Source: Rhynchopus sp. YZ270_cl-10
Taxonomy: Eukaryota > Euglenozoa > Diplonemea > Diplonemida > Diplonemidae
Assembly (NCBI GenBank): GCA_964035575.1
Contig: OZ037912.1
Coordinates: forward strand, 1,054,001-1,118,000
Direction of reading: 5' to 3'
DNA length: 64,000 nucleotides
The notes beneath the pieces are model-generated. The model worked only from the letters and a program-made list of their open reading frames with translations. It searched no databases and was not told where the DNA came from. A program made the position numbers and the translations under genes. Positions 10,052 to 19,142 of the stretch are shown piece by piece (position 1 is the stretch's first letter; every line of letters starts with the position of its first letter).

Positions 10052-10570
10052 AATTGTTTCTCTCCCAACTGAGTCCTGTGTGTGTGCCGCCACAGTGCGG
10101 TTGCCACCTTGCAAAATATTGTGTTTGTCAAATAATGTTTCCTTCTTTTCAGAATAGTGTCTCTGTGTGACGACGTTACATAAGCACATTTCGTGTTGAT
10201 CTGTGCACCCTCAGAGCGGTGGGGAGGCCGTTTTCTTTGTGGGAAATATGGTGTCTTTTTGTGCACCTGCGTCCGAAAAGGTGTTAGAACTTTCAACCCC
10301 CCCTTTTTCGTCTGAAAACTAGGTTTATCCTCACTGCCGTGGGTTAGGCTTATTGCACCCTCTGTTTCGTGCTCCCCCCCATTGTTGTGTTTTCCAATAT
10401 CCATTCTGTTCACTTGCACCAAACTATTTATTTTAGTTTACAAATATGCCCATTTTATCCTGCCCATAACTCTTTTTTTTCCTACCAACCCGCGGAGTAA
10501 CCCGCTGAGTGCCTTTTGCACCTTCTCTCACATCTCTTCCCTAAAAATAAAACAGATCACAGCAGAAACA
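10052..10570. other. Intergenic spacer, pseudo-cyclase A to glycosyltransferase
   Basis: About 520 nt of AT-rich, unremarkable sequence without repeats I can recognise. Its end is the pyrimidine-rich leader of the next gene. Confidence 0.6.
10512..10555 (+). promoter_or_regulatory. Candidate trans-splice acceptor of the GT32-like gene
   Basis: A CCTTCTCTCACATCTCTTCCC tract is followed by an A-rich stretch and ACAG, 15 nt before the ATG at 10571. Confidence 0.45.
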
Positions 10571-12388
10571 ATGGGGATGCGGGAGCTGGTTATGCTTCCT
10601 ATAGTGGGGGTGACGTTGGTGACGTTTTGCCTTTTGTTTGCAGGGAGACCTCCTACTGACACGGACGCACCAGCGGTGGCACCGCACCTTTCCACGGAAC
10701 CACATTCACCACCACCACCACTGGCCAACAAGACACAACTCTGCCGGCAGTATCTCTGGTGCGGCATCGACGACATGCAACGTGCCTACGAAGGCCACCT
10801 CACCGCCACCCGCCTATGCCTCACCGAGCTTGGAAAGTCCGAATCAGACCTCCCCGAGCGCATCACGTACACCTCAAACGACGTGACCTTCTTCCACGCA
10901 CTTTACCACGCATACCACAAACTAGAGGTCACCCTCCTGGAGTGCTCCGCGGAGGTCCCCATCCACAAGCTCGACGCCGTCTATCACACTGTACGCTACC
11001 CTGCCCCTTTAATGAAGGTTCCCTCCCATATGGGAGTGTATGAGCAGTATAAGTCCGGCCCAAACACCTCGGTTCCTGGCAAGGCGAACCGGTATGTGCA
11101 TGCGACCTGGAAGACGGTGTGTGTTTCTCCGTGGCACAACCATCTGCCAAACTATGGGAAAATCGACAAAGACCAGCAGATTGTGTGGTGGACAGACAGT
11201 TCTATTAAGCTCTTTATCGAAACGGTGTATAAAAACACGAAGTTTCATGTAGTGTTCCGGAGGTTGGAGCTACTGAAACAGAGGGATAAGGGGCTTGGGG
11301 GGGTGATGGCGTCGGATTTATTCCGTGCGTTGCTTATGCTCTCATTTGGTGGGGTGTACGCTGATATGGACATCGAGACCACCAAACCTTGGCATAAAGT
11401 CTTTGAAAAATACGATGTGGTCGGAACATTTGAACCCATGACACAAAACTCTGGACAATGGCGCACCGAAAACTGGCGTCCCGGCATGCGGTCGATCCTT
11501 GGCGGCAGTTTTGTTCACTTTGCTTCAAAACCGAACCTCCCATTTTGGCAGCATCACGTAAACAAAGCGATCGACTTTTTAAATGAGAAGGGTAACGGAG
11601 GGATTAAAGGGTGCCATCCGGTGCCCTGCTCGGGGCCTGCGAAGACTGCTGGGCTGTTTTATGAATATTACGATACACACCCTCCCAGCGAAACGGACCG
11701 GGTCAAATTTGTCCCCGACACAGAGTTCTTTGAAATGACGGGAATGCGACACCACGGCCATTGCTCTTGGTGTGGCCACAAAGAACAGCGTGTTGAGTCC
11801 TACTTTGATATCCGTGCCGCCATTCCACCCCCCGGTCTTCTCTTTCCTCCGGGAACGCAGGAAGGGGAGTGTACATATTCTGAAGGATTGGTTGCTTTGT
11901 TCGATCCGTCTGCCTCTCGAGGGTCTAAACCTAATATGTCGCACAACGAAGACCTAAAAAAGCAGACCATTCAACACCCACAGCTACAGAATGGGGTGAC
12001 ACACACGGAGGTGGTTCTGCAGTTCAGCAAGGTTGATGAGCCGCTGGTCATGCCGGACACCTCGCATTTGTGTAGAATGGAAGGGGCATGTGGTATGGCG
12101 GAGATGCAGCAAGCGTACGAAGGGCATGTCATGGCAACGCAGCGATGCTATTCGTATCAGAGCAAGCCTTTTACGTCGTTGCCTGCGCATCTTGACTATG
12201 TAGGTTTTGACGAAAGAGAGTTTCCACGCCTGCTCGCAGCATACAACGAATGGGAAGGCCACCTCTGGCAATGTCTTCAATCTTCTGATGACGATAAAAT
12301 CGGGAGAATCCACTACTTCATCCGCGACCCAGCGCCGGTGAAAACAATGACATCCCTCCCTCAACATGGTGATGAAGCCACCCAATGA
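10571..12388 (+). CDS. GT32-like glycosyltransferase (DXD type) flanked by a duplicated domain
   Basis: About 605 aa, with a type II signal anchor near residues 7-24 that suggests a Golgi or ER luminal enzyme. The central part matches the sugar-binding DXD family that includes yeast Och1 (GT32). It has HATWKT, then IVWWTD, then SDLFRALLMLSFGGVYADMDIE with the DMD triad near 265-267. A domain of about 100 residues near 57-155 (LCRQYLWCG...MQRAYEGH...DPAP-like end) recurs near 500-600 (LCRMEGACG...MQQAYEGH...RDPAP), so the catalytic core is bracketed by two copies. Each copy keeps paired Cys residues. Donor and acceptor sugars cannot be told from sequence. The ATG at 10571 is the first after the acceptor tract. 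Confidence 0.87.
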   Translation: MGMRELVMLPIVGVTLVTFCLLFAGRPPTDTDAPAVAPHLSTEPHSPPPPLANKTQLCRQYLWCGIDDMQRAYEGHLTATRLCLTELGKSESDLPERITYTSNDVTFFHALYHAYHKLEVTLLECSAEVPIHKLDAVYHTVRYPAPLMKVPSHMGVYEQYKSGPNTSVPGKANRYVHATWKTVCVSPWHNHLPNYGKIDKDQQIVWWTDSSIKLFIETVYKNTKFHVVFRRLELLKQRDKGLGGVMASDLFRALLMLSFGGVYADMDIETTKPWHKVFEKYDVVGTFEPMTQNSGQWRTENWRPGMRSILGGSFVHFASKPNLPFWQHHVNKAIDFLNEKGNGGIKGCHPVPCSGPAKTAGLFYEYYDTHPPSETDRVKFVPDTEFFEMTGMRHHGHCSWCGHKEQRVESYFDIRAAIPPPGLLFPPGTQEGECTYSEGLVALFDPSASRGSKPNMSHNEDLKKQTIQHPQLQNGVTHTEVVLQFSKVDEPLVMPDTSHLCRMEGACGMAEMQQAYEGHVMATQRCYSYQSKPFTSLPAHLDYVGFDEREFPRLLAAYNEWEGHLWQCLQSSDDDKIGRIHYFIRDPAPVKTMTSLPQHGDEATQ

Positions 12389-13824
12389 ATCCGAGGAAAA
12401 AACCGCGCAAAAAGAAACCGCTCAAAGCCGGCAAAGAACAGTTAATTAAAAAACAGGGGGGGGACCTGAGGGGGGGGGGGGGGGGGGGGGGGGGGGGTGC
12501 AAAAGTATTGGAGTGTACCATTGGTAAGGTAACGTTCCCTCAAAAAGGAATGGTAAAAAAAGTTTTCAAAAAAAAAAAAAGGTGAACAGGTTTTTGGATA
12601 TGTTTCAAAAATCTATGAGGGTGGAAAAAGGGGGGGGATTTTTTTTTAAAGATTGAAAAGTTTCATTTTGTTGGAATGTGTGTTCGCATTTGACACAGTC
12701 GTGTCAACAGAAATCAAGAGTTGATTGTGAAGATGGCTACCTTACTTTCTACCCACTTCTTTCAGGTGAGCAAGCCGAGCTTCAGTGCTCAGGTTCATGT
12801 TTGCCAGTGTACATAGCATCATAGCATCCATCTTTTCAAAAAAAAATTTTTTTGAGTGAACACAATCATTTTCAAAAACTTCATTTCTCTCTTCCTTTAG
12901 GGGGGTGAGGTCGGGATCTGCAGTCGCAAACCCCGACGGTTTTATACCAGCAAACCTCCTAAGGAAAAAATGAAATACCCCTCCTTCTTTATGTATTCGT
13001 TGTTTGTTGTTTGTTGATCGCATCCATCCTTTTTTTTTGTGAGGAGAAAACCAAAACGGAAATGAAGCTTGCGAAATGAGAGTGGAGGTTTTTTCGTAAT
13101 GTTTTATTCTCCCCATTACCACCACTTCGCAGAAAAAACCCATTTTTCGTTCGCGAGTTTGTTTTGCGTCTTCCGCAATTTACAAACTTTTTTTCCCGGT
13201 ATCACTTGTGATACAGTTTTCATGGATCGACATGAAAAGGGAGCACGCAGGTGGTTCCGTGCTGGTCTTTCCACAGAACCGACATGTAGGGCGTGTCTCC
13301 CAAACAACAAAAAAGTAAATGAATAAAAAAGGTTGAAAGCAAAAAGGAAGAACAAAACAATGTGGTTTACAAAGGGGACTATAAAATCAAACCCCAAAAG
13401 TCCCGAAAAAACCCCCAAAAACCCACGTCCTGAGTACGGGGGGAGAGGTGGAGCACAAAAGGGAGGGAAGGGGGAAACGGTAAGACTCATGGCAACCGAA
13501 GTGCGTCTTTCATTTCCAGACGTGTTGCATTCAAAAGGAAAAAGGGAAAAAAGGAACAAAATCCAGAATTTTATGTTCTCGCTCTCACTTAGGAACCCCG
13601 ATCAAACTTCTTTTTTTTTTCTTTTTTTGTGGGAACGTGTTCTCACAAATTCCTCCTATATGCTATCAATCGAATGCATATGTTGAAATACCTTTTTGTG
13701 CAAAGAGAAAAATAGGAAAAAAATACAAAACACTACAAAATAAAAAAGTTGCTTGCCTTCTCTCCACTCTTCTTCTTTCATACACACAACACCACAGAGG
13801 GGAGGGAACCTGAGGGGGGGTGAA
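12389..13824. other. Intergenic spacer with poly-G run and an inverted dispersed repeat
   Basis: AT-rich, with a long G run near 12469-12497. The segment 12979-13028 is the reverse complement, with small gaps, of 1452-1490. No gene is seen. Confidence 0.6.
13751..13797 (+). promoter_or_regulatory. Candidate trans-splice acceptor of the helicase gene
   Basis: A long C/T tract is followed by CACAACACCACAG, 27 nt before the ATG at 13825. This acceptor is the reason for rejecting the in-frame ATG at 13753, which lies inside the tract. Confidence 0.5.
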
Positions 13825-16800
13825 ATGCAACCGGAGAAGTTATTGTACTGGGAGGGGCTGGCCCGCGATGCGAAGGATGAGTGGGCTGAGGAGCCGGCGA
13901 TCAAATCGTGCATCGAGAAGCTGTGGCGTGGGCAGTACCGCCTGGCAGACCTCGACCTGAAGGTGTTCAAGTCTCGGTGCCAGATATACTCTGCCCGAGT
14001 GAACAGACGCGACCGGTTGCTGTTCACAACTCTTGACACCCGCAACGGTAGGGTGCTGCTCTTGCTGGAGAGGATTGAGAACCACGACTACCAGAAGTCG
14101 CGGTTCATGCGGAAGGGTGTCCTCTCGCGTTATATGTCCACAGTCAGCGAGACCGACTTTGTCCCAGCGTCAGAAGACCCCATCCCGCAGCCTGCAGCGA
14201 AGAAGGCAAAGAAGGCGCAAAAGCTCATCCTCGAGCCCATGAAGTTTGTTCTCGGCAGGTTCCTCAGCTTTTCCACCGCGCAGGAGGCCGCCCAATCCGC
14301 ATCACTTCCTCTGATCATGAGCGGAGCAGCCGGGACCGGCAAGACCTGTGTCGCCCAAGCCCTGTTGGAGGCTCATCTGAAGAAGCTGGTCGACGGCACT
14401 GTGCTGTACATTGCGAAGTCTGACGCGTTGGTGAAAATGATGAAGGCTGCTGTGGTGGACGACACACACTTCGAATGCCTGACCTACACTGGCTTTGTGG
14501 AGCAGAACCAACCGAACAACACGAGGTCTGTGGCTGCTGTGCAGGAGTTCTACCACTTCCAACGCTGGCTTGACGAGGACATGGTGAACAAAGGCCCGAA
14601 GTCAGCCATGAGCAAGCTCTTCGAGTCTGAGGCACGCCCCTTTCGTGAGTTCTCCACACGAATGTACGAAGAGTTCCGCATCCTCTCTGGCCTCCCTGCG
14701 GACGACCTGAAGCAGCAGTACGTGGCCACCGGGCTGCGGCAGAAGCTCTTCTCAGAAGAGGACAGCGATCTTATCGTGGAGTACTTTGCCAAGTACCAGA
14801 GGCATATGGCTGAGGATGGGTGTGTTGATTATTCATTCCTTGCGTTTGAGAGTGCCACCAAGTATGACGTGATTGTTGTGGATGAAAGTCAGGACCTGAG
14901 CCACAGGCAGCTCTCGATTCTGCAGAACGCCGCGCGCAACCACCAGATCGCGTACTGCATCGACTGCCAGCAGTCGCTCCACGACATCGTGAGCTCCCGC
15001 GAGTACCTGCACCGCCTCCTCGCGCCCCACAACGTGACGCAGCTGAACCTGCCCGAGACCTACAGAACACCGCTCAGTGTGCTCCCTCTCGTCAACAGGC
15101 TGCTCTACTTGAGGCGCAATTTGTTGCAAGGAAAGCTCGACAAACATGAATACACAGAGCTCAAGCCTTCCTCTGTGACAATGGAGAGCGGCAGGACAGG
15201 CGCCGTTGTGTGGGAGTCTGTGGAGTCCGCGAAGTATTTAACCGAGTTTGCTGGGAAGAGCGCTTCCTTCGCAGTGTTGGTGGGGCACGAGGAGTACGTG
15301 GGGAAGGCACGCGAGCTGTTCGACACACCCTTGGTGTTCACCATCGAGCAGGTGAAGGGGCTTGAGTACGCGCACTTTATCCTCTTCAATATGTTCTGCG
15401 AGAAGGAACCACTGTACAAGGAGGTCGAGAAGTACATCAGACAGAACGGCGCAGTGCTGCAGGAGCAGACGTCCGAACACGACTACATCCATTTGGCCAA
15501 GGACAAGACGAACACCCGCGGGCAGAAGTACGCCTGCCTCTTCAACAAACTGTTCATCAGCTTCACGCGCACCACCGACTCTCTCTACATCGTACAGCAA
15601 GATGACAAATACAAACACATCTCCGACTACCTGCGAGGGGAAGACCTCATCAAGCGCACCAAACCGCAAAAGGGAGGGAAGAAAGGGAAACAGCAGAAAC
15701 AGAAACAGAAGCAGACGGACGACGACGACGGCCTCGACATGTCCCTTCTGGAGACCACGACTATGCAGCTCCCGAATGTGGCAGCAAGCACCGCGAAGGA
15801 CTGGAAGGCTGAGATTGCTCGGCAAGAGAGCGTTGGGAACTACGACCTTGCGAACCTCATCCGGAGCCAGAAGAAGATACCGGCCGGGGATGAAGATGAC
15901 GACAAAGATGACGAAGACGACGATGACGACGAGACAGATCCTGAAGACTCATCGACCGACTACCCCATCCGCTGGATGGACGACCGCAACGACGACGGCT
16001 CCCACGACATCCCATATGGCACCACACCGGCATACGTCAAGCTCCACCCTATGGACCCTCTTATCGGTCTCAAACCTATCTACATGACCCACCCCGACGC
16101 TCTGGTACCACAACCCACAAACGGGACAATGCGGAACTGGGGGATAAATGACGACTACATCAGCCATGCGCACCTCATGAAGGTGATAAACAGGCCGATG
16201 ACGTCGCAGGTGTGTTATGGAAGCCTTGCAAAGGGGTACTGGAAGACGATGGACACCCCGGAGGTACAGTTCATCAACCGCCTTATCGAGAAGAAGGTCG
16301 AGCGCATCCGGATGAACGCCGAGGGCACACAGCGTCTCAGCAAGCAGGTCTACGTCCTCCGCATCGCAGTCGTCATCGAGGACGACCAACTCCCCGCCGG
16401 AACCGAACTCAACCCCCCCGTCTGGCGCCGCGTCAAAGCCATGGGCGGGACAAACCTTCAAACCTTCTGCGAAGAAATCCTCGGACCCTCTATGGGTTGG
16501 TGCGCTCCAGGTTACCACAGCTACTGCGTCACAGACAGGCGCGACGGCGCGCAGTTCGGAACCCCCGAACGGAAGACCATCGACTCCATGTTTATGTCCT
16601 TCAAAATGGGCCACACTGTGATGGACGCCGCTAAGTATTGCCTGGCAGATCTGCTCAAACGCCCCGGAGATTCATTGGGTTACATCTACGACTTTGGCGA
16701 CCACTGGACTCACGAAGTCACCGTAGAATCTGTCACAGAAACGACAAAGCCAGTTGAATGGGAACTCATGGCAGGGGGCGGACAATGCCCTCCAGAGGAC

Positions 16801-17322
16801 AGTAACGGGCTTGACAACAAAGGCTGTTTTGCGTACCAAATATTCCTCGACCGTTTGAAGCTGAAAGATGCAGAATCCATTGCGCAATCTGAGAAATCTA
16901 AGGCAGAGATTCTCGCATCGTGCAACTACGATGGAAGGAAAGTGAGCGCAAAAAAGTGGGATGTCACAAAGTTCGACATTTACGCACACCGCAATGCCAT
17001 GAAAAGCGCGCCACAGGGGAAGAAAGGCGAGATGGTAGAATTCCCATTCTTCGGTACAGGCAACAAACAGCCACCGAAAGAACAAAAGGCTGACCACAAG
17101 GGGGGCTTCTTTGACTTGCTCAAAGGGAAGCAGTTGTGGGGAGGAAAGGAGAAGACTACTGTTGAGGAGCTGGAGGATGAGGAATGGGAAGAGTACGAAG
17201 AAGACGAGGAGCTGGTAGAGTGCGAAGATGATGAGGAATGGGAAGAGGATGAAGATGAGGAGGAATGGGAAGAGGAGGAGGAGGAGGAGGAGGAGGAAGG
17301 TACTGCTGCTGCTGCCCAGTGA
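13825..17322 (+). CDS. SF1 (UvrD-like) helicase fused to a pRiA4b ORF-3-like domain
   Basis: About 1165 aa. Residues 1-110 form a small domain with the pattern of RelE/ParE-type folds (VNRRDRLLFTTLD...LLLLERIENHDY); this is a tentative assignment. The helicase core has Walker A GAAGTGKT (167-174), Walker B VVDESQDLS (near 353), ETYRTPLSV, EQVKGLEYA (near 509) and ISFTRTTDS (near 578). A Lys/Gln-rich and then Asp-rich linker follows. Residues about 844-1010 match the plasmid pRiA4b ORF-3-like family: PPVWRRVKA, YIYDFGDHWTHEV (near 953) and GGGQCPPEDSNG. The C-terminus is a long Glu-rich tail. A role in nucleic-acid remodelling or repair is likely. The role of the pRiA4b domain is unknown in general. 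Confidence 0.9.
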   Translation: MQPEKLLYWEGLARDAKDEWAEEPAIKSCIEKLWRGQYRLADLDLKVFKSRCQIYSARVNRRDRLLFTTLDTRNGRVLLLLERIENHDYQKSRFMRKGVLSRYMSTVSETDFVPASEDPIPQPAAKKAKKAQKLILEPMKFVLGRFLSFSTAQEAAQSASLPLIMSGAAGTGKTCVAQALLEAHLKKLVDGTVLYIAKSDALVKMMKAAVVDDTHFECLTYTGFVEQNQPNNTRSVAAVQEFYHFQRWLDEDMVNKGPKSAMSKLFESEARPFREFSTRMYEEFRILSGLPADDLKQQYVATGLRQKLFSEEDSDLIVEYFAKYQRHMAEDGCVDYSFLAFESATKYDVIVVDESQDLSHRQLSILQNAARNHQIAYCIDCQQSLHDIVSSREYLHRLLAPHNVTQLNLPETYRTPLSVLPLVNRLLYLRRNLLQGKLDKHEYTELKPSSVTMESGRTGAVVWESVESAKYLTEFAGKSASFAVLVGHEEYVGKARELFDTPLVFTIEQVKGLEYAHFILFNMFCEKEPLYKEVEKYIRQNGAVLQEQTSEHDYIHLAKDKTNTRGQKYACLFNKLFISFTRTTDSLYIVQQDDKYKHISDYLRGEDLIKRTKPQKGGKKGKQQKQKQKQTDDDDGLDMSLLETTTMQLPNVAASTAKDWKAEIARQESVGNYDLANLIRSQKKIPAGDEDDDKDDEDDDDDETDPEDSSTDYPIRWMDDRNDDGSHDIPYGTTPAYVKLHPMDPLIGLKPIYMTHPDALVPQPTNGTMRNWGINDDYISHAHLMKVINRPMTSQVCYGSLAKGYWKTMDTPEVQFINRLIEKKVERIRMNAEGTQRLSKQVYVLRIAVVIEDDQLPAGTELNPPVWRRVKAMGGTNLQTFCEEILGPSMGWCAPGYHSYCVTDRRDGAQFGTPERKTIDSMFMSFKMGHTVMDAAKYCLADLLKRPGDSLGYIYDFGDHWTHEVTVESVTETTKPVEWELMAGGGQCPPEDSNGLDNKGCFAYQIFLDRLKLKDAESIAQSEKSKAEILASCNYDGRKVSAKKWDVTKFDIYAHRNAMKSAPQGKKGEMVEFPFFGTGNKQPPKEQKADHKGGFFDLLKGKQLWGGKEKTTVEELEDEEWEEYEEDEELVECEDDEEWEEDEDEEEWEEEEEEEEEEGTAAAAQ

Positions 17323-18020
17323 GGTTCTCTTTGAAAGAAGAAGGGAGGCAAAAGCGGTGCGGAATCTGTTGAAAAAGGGAGGGGGGTTTTTTTTTGTATT
17401 TGGACATCAGAAGGTTTTGGGGGTCTGTGGAGGGATTCCATTTGTCTCAAGAGGGAGGGAGGGGTCTCTGGTGGGGGTTTGTATAACAAACGGGAGGGGG
17501 GGGGTTTTGGAAGGGGGCGGGGGATCTGGACATAACGGGCCACTTCTCCGGGCGATTCATATGTGATATTAGATGCTAGCGTTGTTTTGTTTAATAAGGT
17601 GGAACTGGAAGGGAACTAAGCACGAGAGGCTCTCCCTTAGGGGTCACCAATATGAAGCACTTTTCTTTATTACAATAGATTTATTGATAGCGTAGTGAAC
17701 AGTTGGCGCTGCGTGTTTCTAAACACGTGTGCCGAGTTGAACAAGAGAGGAGGAGTTGCGTGAAGGGCAGGGGAGGCCACAGTGATGCAGCTAGAAGAGT
17801 GCCTGATGGCCCACATCTTCAAACACCCTCTGCATGCAGTTGTATTTAACGTCAGTAATTACAACGTTTCAAGCTAAATACAACAAAAACAGAAGAAAAA
17901 ACCGTCAACGAAAATTTCAACAAAAAAAAAAGTGTTCAGTTTGTTTGAAAATTCTGGGGGAGAGAAAAAACACCAAACCACACCAAAGGGGAACCCTCTT
18001 CCCCCTTTACACCTTTACAC
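17323..18020. other. Intergenic spacer, helicase to Cys-cluster gene
   Basis: G-rich just after the helicase stop, then AT-rich. I see no gene, RNA or recognisable repeat. Confidence 0.6.
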
Positions 18021-18788
18021 ATGATTGCCGACACAACGCATGCCACATCACGCATTGTCACTGTGGTGTTCGCTCTGCACCAACGCAACCGTATGCACCC
18101 TGAGCAGGCGCTATCCCACCACACATTGCAGCAGGTGGCGATGTGCGCACACAGCGACACCGCGTCTCTCGCGGCAGTGCGCGCTGTGCGTGGCGTCGCA
18201 AGCGGCCACGCCGCACACTACGTGACAGAGCTCCTGCGCAGGGGAAGCCACCCACACCCGGCACGCTTTGCCCTCCCAACAGTGGCCCTCGGCATCTTCA
18301 GGTCACGTCTCCTGACACACATGGCCGAAGCACAGTGCACAGCACTCCTCCACACGACGACGTACGACCCACACTACAACCAATGCGACGTTTGCAGCAA
18401 TGGTACGTTGTGCGCCTTCCACTGCACTGCGTGTGGTGCGGAGGACAGATGTGGCCGCTGTGGCGGCGCTGTTGCGCTCGCAAGCCACCCACTTCCCTCG
18501 CACGATGGGTTCTACCGCACACTCGCAGAGCTGCAGTGCAACGGCTGTGGTGTGCACATCCTGCCGGAAGACTGGCGCCCTGCAGCCACCTTCCTCAGAA
18601 GAGCAGCGCCCTACGGCCTGGAACGCTTCCTCAAGAGAAAGGTGCTCGACATGGCTGAGGGCGGGCAGGGGCTGCTCCGTGCCGCCCTCGACGTGCAGGG
18701 AAGGGTGCTGCGCGTAACCGTCGAGCGGGTGTGCAGCAGCAACGGCACTGAAGAGGCGGTCCTCGTGGTGGAATGTGCCCAAGGGTGA
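18021..18788 (+). CDS. Unknown protein with clustered Cys (zinc-ribbon-like) motifs
   Basis: 255 aa, family not recognised. The N-terminal half is His-rich and helical. Residues about 120-155 carry CDVC, CAFHCTACG and CGRCG, and CNGCG follows near 174, which suggests two zinc-binding ribbons. The ATG at 18021 directly follows a C/T-rich tract. The last codons overlap GGGTGAGT, a good 5' splice-site match, so the gene could continue through an intron. That intron would be phase 2, unlike the others here, and I cannot choose a partner exon. Codon composition and GC content match the neighbouring genes, so I regard the frame as real. Confidence 0.7.
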   Translation: MIADTTHATSRIVTVVFALHQRNRMHPEQALSHHTLQQVAMCAHSDTASLAAVRAVRGVASGHAAHYVTELLRRGSHPHPARFALPTVALGIFRSRLLTHMAEAQCTALLHTTTYDPHYNQCDVCSNGTLCAFHCTACGAEDRCGRCGGAVALASHPLPSHDGFYRTLAELQCNGCGVHILPEDWRPAATFLRRAAPYGLERFLKRKVLDMAEGGQGLLRAALDVQGRVLRVTVERVCSSNGTEEAVLVVECAQG

Positions 18789-19060
18789 GTCAACCCTGTC
18801 TCGAGATATTCTCATTTATCTCAAAGTCTCGCATTTTTAGTTCCTGCGGTCCGCAGGCAATACACATAACTTCTCTTTTGTCCTTCTTAGTTTTCTCTCC
18901 ATTTTTTTCAATACGATATCAACCTCATCCCTTTTTTTCATTCCCCAACGGCAGTTTTTCCCTGTACCCCCTCCCCGAACAGTATTTCAATCTGTTCTCT
19001 TGTGAAGTATTGCCCACAGGTTGGCGAGCTACGAAACAGAGAGAACCAACCAATTTCTTT

Positions 19061-19113
19061 GTATTTTTTTTACCACTTTTTTTCATTAACCTCACCCATC
19101 CCCCACCCCACAG
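19061..19113 (+). promoter_or_regulatory. Candidate trans-splice acceptor of the sorting-nexin gene
   Basis: A T-rich then C-rich tract ends in CCCCACAG, 29 nt before the ATG at 19143. An in-frame ATG at 19002 lies upstream of this acceptor and would be excluded from the mature mRNA. Confidence 0.5.
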
Positions 19114-19142
19114 CGGGTACACCACCCTCCCTACTTATAACG

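Noticed and set aside
12385-12585. Lys/Gly-rich frame overlapping the end of the glycosyltransferase gene
   Set aside because: Driven by poly-A and poly-G runs; no sign of a start or of conservation.
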